Source: Calonectria ilicicola
Lineage: Eukaryota > Ascomycota > Sordariomycetes > Hypocreales > Nectriaceae
Length of the DNA stretch: 64,000 bases
Assembly: GCA_020809705.1 (NCBI GenBank)
Contig: CP085831.1
Location: 2,480,001-2,544,000, forward strand
Reading direction: 5' to 3'
Each line of letters starts with the position of its first letter. Position 1 is the stretch's first letter. The notes beneath the pieces were generated by a model, which ran no database searches, had not been told where the DNA came from, and saw only the letters and a program-made list of their open reading frames with translations. Below are positions 44,870 through 56,047 of the stretch, one piece after another. Position numbers and translations under genes: made by a program.

Positions 44870-46241
44870 GCTAAAATCTTGAGTGGACTGTGGTTTGATG
44901 AGCTTGGATTTGGTCTGTCAGGTGCATCCATAACACTTTATATTCAAGGCTCTTAGGATGTTGACGTCATTGTATTCGTCAAATGAAAATGGGGCTATGT
45001 TCTGAGCAACCTGGAATAGTAAGTGGGTTGTCATTCCCAAAGTACTTTTGTGATAGCCTCGCTAGTGTCCAATCCGTCTGGAAGGCAAACCCCCATCAGT
45101 ATGATTCAAGTGCTTTTGTCATCATATAGGGGTAGCATATATTCTAACAGTCTATTTCCTTAATTCCGTGCAATTATTTGTGTTGTTATTGTATTCCATT
45201 GCGATTGATGTTGAGTGATACTAGTCGGAACTAGACCGCTGATTTCTCACGAATCGCGTCTATTGGCACCTGTATTTACCATGAATCAGAACCAACCACT
45301 TCTTTCTCCATCGCATGATGGGCAACGCAAACCCTACAATTCCTTTGCAAATTGCAGTGGAATCACGATTACTTCATTTGGATCGGTTAGCACGGACAGA
45401 CGTTGTCTAAGAGAAGCGGGTGAGAAAATGAAATAGCCAGCCAATGAGCAAGCAAGTGTATGCGACGATCGGCGGTCTGTCAGATTTAAAAGCCGAGTAC
45501 AAAGTCCCGGAGTTGCCGCCTCGCTTACACCGCCTCACACCGTTCATGCCATCGGTTAGAGAATTAGCGCGCTCGTGGGGGCTTGGTCTCTCGTCAACAC
45601 CCAGTCTTTGTGGAAGGTCTGAACATAAGCACACAATTCATACCTTGCTAGCTGAAAAGCTGCCGAGGCTTACTGAAGTTGAGCCATCGTTTGGGAACTT
45701 GCGTTATGCCAAAATGTACGCAAAAAGATCAACTTCCTGGTTATCATCACGAATCGGGAGTTTCAAGGTCAAAACGAATCATACAAAGACAACGTACCCC
45801 ACAGAGCCAATCGTGGGTGTTTTTTTTTTTAAAAAAAAAAGCAGTTACACGAGAAGTTGTGGTAGAAGGGGCTGTGGTGAATGTCCGCATGAGTTTGCTC
45901 CAGTTAGTCACAAAGTGTTACGACTTTCACATCTTTTTGCAAACAATGCGATTTGAGATATGATTCGAAGTAAAACGCCAGTTTGAGCAGAAAAAATCCG
46001 AATTCTTTTTTTTTCGACAAAGAGAGGCTATATAACTGTAGTTGCGTTTCGCCAGATTTAGTACGTAAACGACGCAAACATGATTCCGTTGTGCTTGCGC
46101 CAACGTCCAATCATTTTTGTTTCATGATTTCTAGCTTGAATTCGCACTCAGGTACTTGCCTTGACCAACTCAGCGGCACATAAAATCTTCCGTGTCCCAT
46201 CCCAAACTGTTAGAGGTCATTGATCTCTTCAGAGCTTTCCG
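44870..46241. other. gene-free stretch with a T/A palindrome
   Basis: About 1.37 kb upstream of the epoxide-hydrolase-like gene and 3' of the esterase. The frame at 45444-45956 (170 codons) runs through the T/A homopolymer block and has no motif, so I do not call it a gene. Confidence 0.45.
45820..45840. repeat. T11/A10 homopolymer junction
   Basis: Eleven T are followed directly by ten A, a perfect self-complementary block resembling the one at 1-25. The flanks of the two differ. Confidence 0.6.
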
Positions 46242-48060
46242 TCAACATATTTCCAGCTTCACACAGCTTCTTTCTTGTTCGGCAGTAATTTGTTTTGCAA
46301 TATCCGTCCAAAAGTCGCAAGAGGTCTTCCTGTTTTGCTCATCCTCGGTTATATAGTAACCTAGTAGCGAAACTTTCAATGCCTTGTTCAATTTATCCAT
46401 CCCTCCTACTGCCTTTGGCCATTCGATCAAGTCGCTATCGGGCGAGTTTGGACTTCCAGTGACGCCAAAGTTGGTAAGATATTCTCGATGCTGTGGTTGA
46501 ATCTTGTCCATCTTCCGAGCGTACTTATTAGCCCACCTTTTGCCTAATTGTTTGACGAGCATGTGAGCAACTTGAGTCTTGTTGGCGAATAATGCGATCA
46601 CGTCAACGCCGTGGAGTGCTAGGCTGGGCGTTAAGAAGCTGAAGTCCATCATGTAGGACATTTTCGGAAAGGCTTCGAATAGGTCTCTCGTATTGCAGGT
46701 GAAAGACAAGTCTCGGATGATCTTCTTAGTGCAGTCTTGCCAGGTAGGGAAAATCAATCCGCCACGACATCCATATTGTTTTTTAATTTTTGTTCTTATT
46801 TCCTCCCGGTGATCGCCTGGAAGGAATTCAGCCAAGAACCTGTCTAAATGTTCTCGACTGTTTATCTCTGGTGTAAACAGACGAGCCTCATTTCCGGTAT
46901 GAGAAATAATAGCCAACGAGATATCTGGCCAGACATTGTCTATCCGAAGCTAAATTAGCTGCCCAGCGTCCTAAGCGTTTCTTCAATTGAAACTAAGATA
47001 ACTTACTCTCGTTGAATGACACCTTGGGAATCGTCTTGATCCATTTCCCATCCACAGCAGGACCAACTGGAAAAAGACCAGTTTGCCTTACCTCATCAAA
47101 TAACCTTTGGTTAGCGTCTTTTAAGTCTTGAAGGCTAGTATTTCGAAGACATTTAATATCATATTCGTATCCACATCCCACAAGCCTTGAGAAGTTTTTA
47201 TAAATTCTGTCAAGCCGTCCGTCTAGAGTATTGTCCCATACCCACTCTAATGCAGGGCTCATAGCCACAAAGGATTTGAATAAGGGGTCTCTAGAACTGT
47301 CCTCGCGAATGAGATGATGTAGGATAGAGCCAGCACCTGCAGATTCGCCCCAAGCCGAAACACGGGTCTTATCGCCGCCAACCTGGCTGACGTACTTTTG
47401 CACCCACTTGAATAGCAATGCTTGGTCGTGTAGTCCAGCGTTAGGCTGTCCTGCGGCCTCCATATAGGATCCAGCAAGAAAGCCAAAAGCACCAACTCTA
47501 TAGTTGCCGGTGATGAAAATAGCCTCATACTGGCAGCCCTGAGAATGGGCAAGCCAGTGTATAAAGGGCCGCCTTGGTTCTTACTTCCAAAAGCATATGC
47601 ACCGCCGTAGATCCAGACGATAACAGGCAAGGGCTTGGCACCGGGCTCAAAGGCTTTTACGGGAGCGTAAATGTCAAGAAACAAGCAATCCTCGGACTCT
47701 TTTAGAGTTAGATCTTCAGGCTCATCCACAGGAGCCCTACCACCTGGAGGGCTTTTTAATCCTTGAATATCAATCTGAATACAACTCGTAGGTTGTGTGA
47801 CTTTTTGAAGCGAGTCATTTTTATGTCGAGGAAATGATGGTGGACCGAATCGCTTCGGTACTGCTCCAAAACGAACATTTTCAAAAAGATAGATCTGCAT
47901 GAAATTAATTTCTAGTCCTTTTAATCAATTTATATCTTACCTCTGAGTCCTGTGAGTGAGTGGTTGCCTGCCATTTCCCCCATGGTAGATTTAAAATTGG
48001 TAGATTCTCTTCTGCCCCTGCGCAGGCCAACAAAGCCAGCATACCCAAGGCACTCTTCAT
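46242..48060 (-). pseudogene. secreted type-B carboxylesterase, frameshifted
   Basis: Exons are about 48060-47941, 47894 to about 47015, and 46949-46242 on the minus strand. Exon 1 encodes a signal peptide (LGMLALLACAGA) and the start of the fold. Exon 2 has the cholinesterase-family blocks ESEDCLFLDIYAP, VIVWIYGGAYAFGSKNQ, ITGNYRVGAFGFLAG, NAGLHDQ and the serine elbow VSAWGESAGAGS. Between GPLYTG and the ITGNYR block the frame changes near 47530; no GT-AG intron of the right length restores it without removing conserved residues, so one base seems to be missing. The junction to the last exon also lacks a phase-matched good donor. The last exon carries the usual C-terminal part (LAIISHTGNEARLF). 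It is either a recent pseudogene or carries a sequence error. Confidence 0.65.
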
Positions 48061-49107
48061 TCTGACAGCATCAATTAAAACAGTTTGGATGGGTATGATG
48101 AATTTTTTTTCGTGTTCAATTTATTTGATGAACAACAAGATGAGCTTTTGACCGTCGCTTTTTGGTGAAATTGGAAAGAAAGACCACATTATCGCTTGTA
48201 TTAATATCAACATCGGATTCCCTTTACAAGGGACTCGGACTCTTGACCCAGCAGATGTCCTTCCTCCATAATGGCAAAGATAGGCTCAAATCTAGCAAAT
48301 AATAGGCCCGAATAGAGCTTATATGACGCGCCGAGCCTTGACTCTAGTCGGATGTCAGCCACGTGGACCATGTTACGCTTCGGCCCACAAACCGCCCACT
48401 AGTTAAGAGGATATCAGATTCCAAATTTGCGGGGTACTTTCATCATTATTATACTTCAGAGCTCACATTTGATTGTCTTGAACAACAAGAATGTTGTTTT
48501 TGCGCGTATAAGTATCTGGGAAAGTATGATGCTCAATACACAACATAGGAAAGAAGCTGTAGATGATCAGTAACGATTAGCAACTCAATTTGAGATGGTT
48601 TCGATCAGTACCTAAATTCAGCGGGACCCCAAAGTTCCCGCCAATAAATAAGGTTCCATGATATCATCGAGCCTTCCGGAACGAGAACGACACTAGTGCA
48701 ATTATGTTGTCATTTGAAGTATTCCACGTTATTCATTCGCATTTCTATCATCTGCAGCTTTTAACACATTATGAATACACGCGTCAGTGGCTTTGGATTT
48801 CAGCATAAATGGAACTTTTTGCTTTGCGTTGCGTGCCATTGACCGCTTATCACTAACTCGACAGAGAGGTAAAGTCTTCGTTTCATAGTTAAGAAATGAT
48901 TCAACCATATTTTCAGTTGATTATGCTTTGGCTACCGGCGAGGAATATTATTATATCTGAGGACATCAAGCATTTTGCACGTTAGACCGACGCTTGTGTT
49001 ACCTAGTAGTCGTGATATTTACATCCGACCAAGTGAGACTGAACCTGAGAATCCAGTATTTCAGCAATAGAATATGTTTCAAAAGAGGCGATAATGAATA
49101 TTCCTTT
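48061..49107. other. gene-free stretch
   Basis: About 1.05 kb upstream of the esterase and 3' of the DUF3632-like relic. The near-palindrome GCGGGACC..TTCCCGC lies near 48620-48643. Nothing coding is supported. Confidence 0.45.
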
Positions 49108-49908
49108 TTATCGCATCAAATTATAACATTCAGTCGCGATTTTTCTCGTCGATTGAGAATATACCCTAGAGTCTTGACGTATTTCTTTTATACGAGTAGA
49201 CCACCTTTCCCAGGCAATAATTCTCTGAAATATTTGCGAATTTTCATCCTCACGATTCGTTTGCGGCCAAAATTGCCCTTGTTCCAAGCCCAAATCTCGC
49301 TTCAGTCTGTCTCCGGCTATCTTGAGCCATACAAGAATGCCACTAATAAAAATATCCATGCTTTTAAAACCACCAACGCAAATTAAATCCGTTGTGCAGT
49401 ACCCCCATTTTGCTATCACGCCACCTAAGCCGTGAAGATACATTTCAGCCTCTACAGTTGCAATGTTCCCATAACACTACCTGAGGAGCTCTTTAGCAGC
49501 TCCATCCAATTGCGCTCTGTTGTTCTCCCATGTCTCATACCCATGTATATGGCGCCTATACAGCTCGTTCCACCTACTGCCGAACCCTCGAGGCTGCAAC
49601 CAGTCGATCCCTCTTGCGGGCGGCAAGGCTTGAATAGCGCTCAAAAGATTGAGGAGCTTCTCGCGTTGGGCCTCTAGATCGACCAATGCTTCGCAAATAA
49701 GAGTCATTAGACGATATACGTCACTCAGAGGATCGCTTCCATGTAACACAGGTGTAGTAATAGATATTACGGCCTCATTGACCGTCAGCTTGCCCTCAAG
49801 AAATCGCTACAGGCTCTTCGCTTCGTCTGGGTGGCAATGATTTCGCGACACCAAAGCATTCTTGGTGGTTGTTATGCAATGTTTGATCCATCGTTCTTTA
49901 TCCCTCAT
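49108..49908 (-). pseudogene. DUF3632-like gene with nonsense codon and broken 3' part
   Basis: From ATG 49908 the frame reads 33 codons, hits TAG at 49809-49807, then stays open to 49477. The part after the TAG includes TVNEAVISITTPV, SDVYRLMTLICEALVDLEAQ and SAIQALPPARG, and the pattern of the fungal DUF3632 family (repeat of small helical blocks ending with a WxxLN-like segment). A second frame, 49443-49108, ends with IIAWERWSTRIKEI and STRKIATECYNLM, matching the C-terminal block of the same family. The TAG would be glutamine if CAG. An intron with GTAGTG/TTAG ends could join the parts but does not give a clean frame. Function of DUF3632 proteins is unknown. Confidence 0.5.
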
Positions 49909-51113
49909 TTTAATTTGTGACGGAGCAAATGAGGCCTGATGCGGTTGTAGTAACTCGCTATCCTTAGACCCTTCTGAGAATGCATTTTCAAGGTTTCTTT
50001 TTGCTACCTTTGATGTTAGAAGAAGACGTGACTTGTGATAAATAAAGCTGCATACGACTTTTCGCCGTTCCTATTTGTTTGGTTTGCTTCTTGTTTCGAC
50101 CTCGGCTCCCTCAATAACTTTTAATACGATACCGCTGGCACGGGCTCGACACATCTTCTAAATTAGTTTCTAGACTAGAGATAGTAAAATTCTGGCTGGC
50201 CCTTCTTACAAAAGGCCGACAATACCGACCTGTATGCCAAGCCTTTCCCGTTAGGGAAGGGGCAAGAAATGCAAAGAGCCCAGACCCAAGCTGCTTGCTA
50301 ACTAAGACTACCATTTAACCATACATAAATGCTCTCATGATGTCTGCCTTCTCTACATGAATGGTTTAATCAACCAAAATGGTAGCGTTAATCCTGTCAC
50401 AAGAGTCCAGATGCTGGGTCCCCTGGTAGCTGATGCATGTCAAATTCAAGTATCGAATTCCAAGTCTCCAGTGTGCGGGCTGACAAGGGGCTAGCTGGGG
50501 GCCGGCGCCACTGTGCACCAAATCCACGTGGGAATAGACGCCCAGTCAGAACGACTAGACAAATAATAGTGGCAGTGCGTTGCTGCTTTAAGACTGTTTG
50601 CGGCACGGTTTTTAGGTGGCCGGCATCAAGTGGGCGGCTTGCTATTTTCTGGTGGAAATAAGTGTCTTCCGAGCGCCAAAGTAAAAGGGGAGATTTATTT
50701 TAGGACCATCACCCTGTACACTGGGCAAAGAATCTTATTTTTTGCAATATTAATGTTGCTCTCTGCATATTTGAAGTGAAAATTCTAGCTTAAATGAATG
50801 GCTGTAGCTCTATCTTTGCTTAGATCTCTCTCTAGTAGAGAAATGCGATGTTAAAGTCCATCAACTTTCTTGATGCCAGTATAACAACTGTATTTACATT
50901 AACAATCTCACTAGAAACCAAAAAGTGGTACATCTGACGCGTAGGATGAATTATATTGTTTTTAATCTTGCCAACTGAGAACTGGAAACGATATATCAGG
51001 GGAGTGGGGGTTGCTCTAATTGCCCTGAGGCTATGCTATTCTTGCTCGTCAGAATGAGAATTGATCTTCTTCATGTTTATCTGCCCTTTGACACACATAT
51101 AAATTTGCGTGGT
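49909..51113. other. gene-free stretch
   Basis: About 1.2 kb between the DUF3632-like relic and the thioesterase 3' end. Short frames on both strands around 50400-50660 mirror each other and carry no motif. Confidence 0.45.
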
Positions 51114-52653
51114 TTACTCGGTAACACTAGTGTTTTCGATATCCTGCTTTCTAAGTGAATCTCCATTCCTCTGTAAATCCCCCATCCTAACTCTCCTTCG
51201 GGCATCCACAAACATCATAAACTCTTGATAGGTATGTGGCAGCACTCTGACGTCCTTGGGCACAGAAAAGGTGTAGTTGAACTGCCCCGTAGGCTTCGCA
51301 TATCCGTGCTCAACATCACGCACTTTGCTATCCACCCGGACGTGCACCCTTGTCACCGGATTGGCCGCATCTTTCTGGGCCAGCTCACTCCCATCCTCAT
51401 CCATCAGCGGCGGGTCTGTGTACGCCACCGTCGCAGTCAGGTACAGCACGCTGCCCACAGGCACTGGGTTGCGGAATGTGCAAGGATCGGCGCTGATAAA
51501 GGTCGGGCGAGCATGCGCAAAGCTGGCTGCGCAGCAAAAGGCTAGTTCAAATGTCTGCTTAATGTGGTATCCGCCAAAAATCATGGTCTGGTGTCGGTTA
51601 CGATACTGCGGTTGCATGATAGCTGCCGTCGACAGTTGTGTCTTGGCCATGGCAACAACATTGGATGGCTGGCGGGGCGGTTTGCTAGGGTCGTGATACT
51701 CGACCTGCTTGAGCCAGATCTTGTGGATTAGAGCCGCCTCTAAATCATCGGGTTCCTGTTCCAGCAAGGACACTTGCAGCGCCTTCTTCTTGGCGAGCGA
51801 CTTGGCCTCGCCGGCCTTAAAAAGCGCATCTTCCTCCGGGGTTGAGCAGATTAGCTTTGGCACAGTAGTGGGTTTCCTCGTTACCGGATCAAGAGCAACC
51901 ATGGTGAAGGTACATGTCAGCAGAACATCTTCGGGTTTGCTGGACTGGCCCTCTGGCGGTGCCCGGGCAACGTTGCAGGTGATTTCGACAGAGCTGCGGC
52001 CAGTAGCGTATGTCACGCGGCCACTGTACTCGAGGTCGCAGATTTCATTGAGAGGGTGGGCAATGGTGATGCGGTCGACTGCCGCGGTGACGGTAGTGAC
52101 ACCAGGTCCAGTGTGCTTGTAAACTATTATCCCCGAGAGAGCGTCCAGATCCATGAAGATTGTGCCCAGTCTACAGTTAAGTATATAGGTGAGCATGGAA
52201 CAACATATGCCGCGTGGAGGCAGGTCAGCCGTACCGGATGTGTCCAGATGAGTTGATGTATGTATCGGATAGCCATGGATCTTGACCAAGGGGGAGAATC
52301 TGTCTCTACATCAGCTATGCTCCTTCAACGATGATATACCATGCTCAGCCTCGCCCACTACTTACCACGCGGTGATAGCTGTCGCTCATCTTCTTAGGCG
52401 ACAAATCTCGTTCTGTTGGCGCCTCATCTTTGGACGCTAGCGCTCCTCCTTTATTCATGTGCTTCCACGCTTCAATCCATGGGGTAGGCAGTCGAGTGTC
52501 TGTGAGTCCTCTGAAAACGCCATCTGTTCGCTTGACCGGGGTCGAGTGCAAATTCCTTGCCTGGTGGAATGATACGCGGGAAATCAAGCCTTGTAATCTG
52601 TAGCATCGACCGGGCATGAGAGTCCCGCGGATCGACTGCATCCTGGAAGCCAT
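51114..52653 (-). CDS. mitochondrial acyl-CoA thioesterase (double hotdog, ACOT9-like)
   Basis: A 469-residue enzyme from exons 52653-52366, 52299-52235 and 52170-51114 on the minus strand, with matching phases. The first 40 residues are Arg-rich without acids, a likely mitochondrial presequence. The spliced middle reads SYHRVILPLGQDPWLSDTY followed by SSGHIRLGTIFMDLDALSG, the family N-terminal hotdog. The second hotdog is around HQTMIFGGYHIKQTFELAFC and PVPVGSVLYLTATVAYTDPP. It hydrolyses acyl-CoA to free acid and CoA. The frame extending to 52816 begins with sequence unlike the family and is not used. Confidence 0.88.
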
Positions 52654-54359
52654 TTGGAAGGATTGAGACCGTCAACTCGCCGTCTTGTGTTCGATGCTGT
52701 TCGGCATGAAGGGGACATGATGTCATCGCCAATTGTGGGGAGGCTTGAACCAAAAATTTCAGCATCCAGTCTAACCTTATCAGCTCGGCAACTGAACGCT
52801 TTCGGCTATCCATCATTATCCGACCACTAAGTTACTACTGTTCTAGCGTATCTTAACCAAACTTAGCCCAATAAGCCCACCAGGCGGATCGTGACAACAT
52901 TTATACTGTTTATCACTACCCTAGAGCTCGTGTCAAACTCAGCGCTGAGACAAGAATCCGCGACAGGACATTCGCCGAGAGGGAAAATAGTGCCCAACAG
53001 GTAAATTTATGTTTTAGGGCAGTTTAACTTTTAGTTTATGGCAGGATCTAAACTGAGAGACTTCAAACTGAGCAAACATAACAATTAGAAAGGAATTGCG
53101 GCCAGCGAAATATCTTTTTGATACACAAGACAAGCCTAGCATAATTGAGTATTTGTCTAAAGCGATGACTACTGGCTTCGCAAAGGAACGATGTGGTAGA
53201 ATTATTAGTGCCTTCACAAGGATTCTTTGGTGGGTTGAATTGCATCACCCCCTGAATCGGTGGTCAGACAATCTGCAACAGCATCACTCACGCAACCATG
53301 TCAGCTTCCATGCACCCCTCGACTTTGCTGAGCCTTTCTAACGATCTCATGCAAGATGATTAAGTTTTGCCGTACACTCTCGGTTATGACGGCTCGGGCT
53401 TACTCTCCGCAAACGTGCGTCACTAGCTTGAAACTCCCAGCATACGACGTGGCATGTCAGAACAAATCCTACGCATACGGGATTTTTTCTTTAAATATTA
53501 ACCATAAGACAACACTCTTTGTACTACGTTCGATAATTTAATTTTAATAACTACCTAAATCTTACCAGCCTTAACCTTCTATAGGCAATGTGCGTGACCA
53601 ATCATACCTCTGCATTTTGGAGCTGCTGGCTAAATGCTGGAATTTTGAATAAAAGTTGAAAGCACTGATGTACTAAGAATGGCTAACCAGTTAAACTACA
53701 CGTATGGATAGCGAGATGATTGGTACAGCTTGGATAAATCATTGATGTTGCATCCTAATGTCCGCTTTGCGGCAGGTCAGTGCAGCACTGCTCGATTAGT
53801 GAAACGATCGCCAGTTCCATTGTGGCTGACATACATTAGTCATGTTCCAATGTGTACCATCGGTATTTATCGAAGGTTACAGTAGAGATTTATCAGCTAA
53901 CAGTGTTATCTCATTGATTGCCAGGCCGTCATGCCGCCATATCGGGCAGGCCCCATCAAGCCTCAGCTATAACCTATGACATAAGGATATCGAACTATCT
54001 CCGATCATTCCTCGCGCATCGGCAGTGACATTGGCAAATTCGGTCACCGTACCGATCGAGATAACACTAGGGTGGGTAGGGCTGGTTGCCGTCTTAGCCG
54101 AGATCAACAGAGCTGGTGCCATGGGGTAGCAAGCCACGCAATCCAGCAATACGAGGTGGTGTGAAACATGGAATTAATTTTGGCTATCAATGAATGGTCG
54201 GTATTATGCAGGCTTCGTGTCTGGAGCCAGGATGCCCAACTACACTAAACCTTAGCTATCTCCCACTCTCAAAAATTCCGCACCCCTTGCACCCTCCAAC
54301 TCTGATAGCTCTAGATACAGTACTTATTCCTCACAGTCGAGTAGAATTGATCTCTTCTT
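52654..54359. other. gene-free stretch
   Basis: About 1.7 kb between two minus-strand genes. Only short frames without motifs occur. The right part (about 54130-54350) is 3' flank of the FAD oxidase gene. Confidence 0.45.
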
Positions 54360-56047
54360 TCATGGGATTGGGCCGTAAAAGTCGTACTTGCCTTTTGGGT
54401 CATATTTCTTCTTCAAATACCTTAGACGTTCCTGGCGCCAATCCTCATTACCATACCAGTCTCGGGTCGTCTCGTCCCCAAAACCATAGTTGACGTAAAC
54501 GCGTCTCGTATTAGAGCCAGAGCCCTTCTGCATGACGTCACGGAACTTTTTGCCCATCTCGATAGCCTTTTTGTCAAGATCATCCGATCCATCCGGCATG
54601 TACTCAATGGATGCGAGGGTAAGCAGGTTGCTATCACGGAATGCAAAGGCACTCGCATTGAGACTAGATGCTCGTACGCCTTGCGTCGGATATCCCTCGA
54701 GCATGCAACGAGAATTGTTGAACGCCGAATCACCTCCGGCGTTCTTAGCGAAAACGTCGTATGCCTCTTGAAGGGCTGTGGTGTTGTATCTCTTAAGATA
54801 GACCGAAAATCGCATGCCACTTCGCCCTGTTTTCTGACAGACAATGGAATCTGCTCCAGACCCAATGAACCCTGAGAGATCTGGGTAGGTGCCTGATTGG
54901 TTTTGGATAGATGCTGGGCCAATGTCAAAGAATGGTTTCAGCCAGACCTGATCGACGGACTTGACACCCTCTTGCATGATCGCGAATGAGATAACGGGCT
55001 ATAGGAGCGAAAAGTGAGCATTTGAAATCAGGGTGGCTAGATATACCAACGTTTTTCGTATCAATGGTCTTGTCATTTGCCCAATTTGACCATGTGACGA
55101 TCCCCTCGGTCTGGTTACCGTCGATGAAACGGTTATTAGCTGCTTCATATACAGCCTTGACCTTATCACCCGTAAAGGAAAGTGTCGCTACGGCCCAATT
55201 CTTGTGGTCGACGTCAAAAATCTTAGAGGTAACCGAAGTTACAATACCGAAGTTTTGGCCAGCTCCCTTCATGGCCCAGAAGAGGTCATCCTTGGCATCG
55301 ATCGTTTTGAGGGTGCCGTCAGCCAGCACTACATTTAGAGAGACGTACTGGTCCGAGATGAGACCATATTTGCCCTGTAGGAATCCATGGCCACCACCAA
55401 GTCCAGGACCCATATAGCTGACACACTCAGCAGTGCCAGTCACTAACAAAACCCTTTTAGTTAGATCTGTCTTGGGGCGAGGAAGAAAGGAAGCTTACCA
55501 GTCTGCTTGCCGACGGACCAAAGCGTTTCAGTTACATTTTTGGACTTGGTGCCACCACTTACAACTACAGTCTTGCCATCCTTGGCAATTTTGACACCGC
55601 TAAGCTTGTCCAGCCAAATCAGAATGCCAGAGTGCATATTCCCAAGGCTGTAGATAGTACCGTGGCCCGAAGTCGTCGCAAGAAAGTGCATTTTTTTCAT
55701 ATTTGCATATTTTACCTAAGCCAGAGTGTAAATTAGGAGGGGCCTGTTCACCAATATTTAGACTTCCTTACAGTTGCGACAACATCTGCTTCACTGCATG
55801 GCAATACAACCATATTTGCCTGAGGAGCTTTATAAGACGACCATCGCAAGAGCCCTTGGTAGAACCCGGCCGAGCCCGGAAAGTAAACCTCGGTGCAGCT
55901 GGAAATCTCTTGATATAGATTGCATACAGGAGCAGACTGATCAGCTGGGCAGCTGCCATAGAGCGCAACAGGGTCCGCTGGGACGGCAGCGGTGATAGCG
56001 ATCCAAGCAGCTGCTGCTACAGTAATCCTCAATTTGGGCCAATGCAT
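54360..56047 (-). CDS. secreted FAD-linked oxidoreductase, BBE-like
   Basis: A 507-residue flavoenzyme from exons 56047-55772, 55715-55499, 55442-55051 and 54998-54360 on the minus strand, phases agreeing. Residues 1-21 are a signal peptide. The PCMH-type FAD-binding domain has ANMVVLPCSEADVVATVKYA, then TTSGHGTIYS with H110 as the probable covalent flavin site, and VTGTAECVSYMGPGLGGGHG with C171 as a possible second attachment point. The C-terminal BBE segment is WRQERLRYLKKKYDPKGKYD. The third intron uses a GTTGGT donor, the weakest boundary. The family oxidises alcohols, sugars and secondary metabolites; the substrate is unknown. ATG 56047 is the first true ATG; an upstream in-frame start is TTG. 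Confidence 0.88.

Noticed and set aside
45444..45956. 170-codon plus-strand frame
   Set aside because: Runs through the T/A homopolymer block, starts in non-promoter sequence and shows no motif or hydrophobic pattern.
51225..52122. Overlapping plus-strand frames opposite the thioesterase
   Set aside because: Antisense shadows of a well-supported coding exon.
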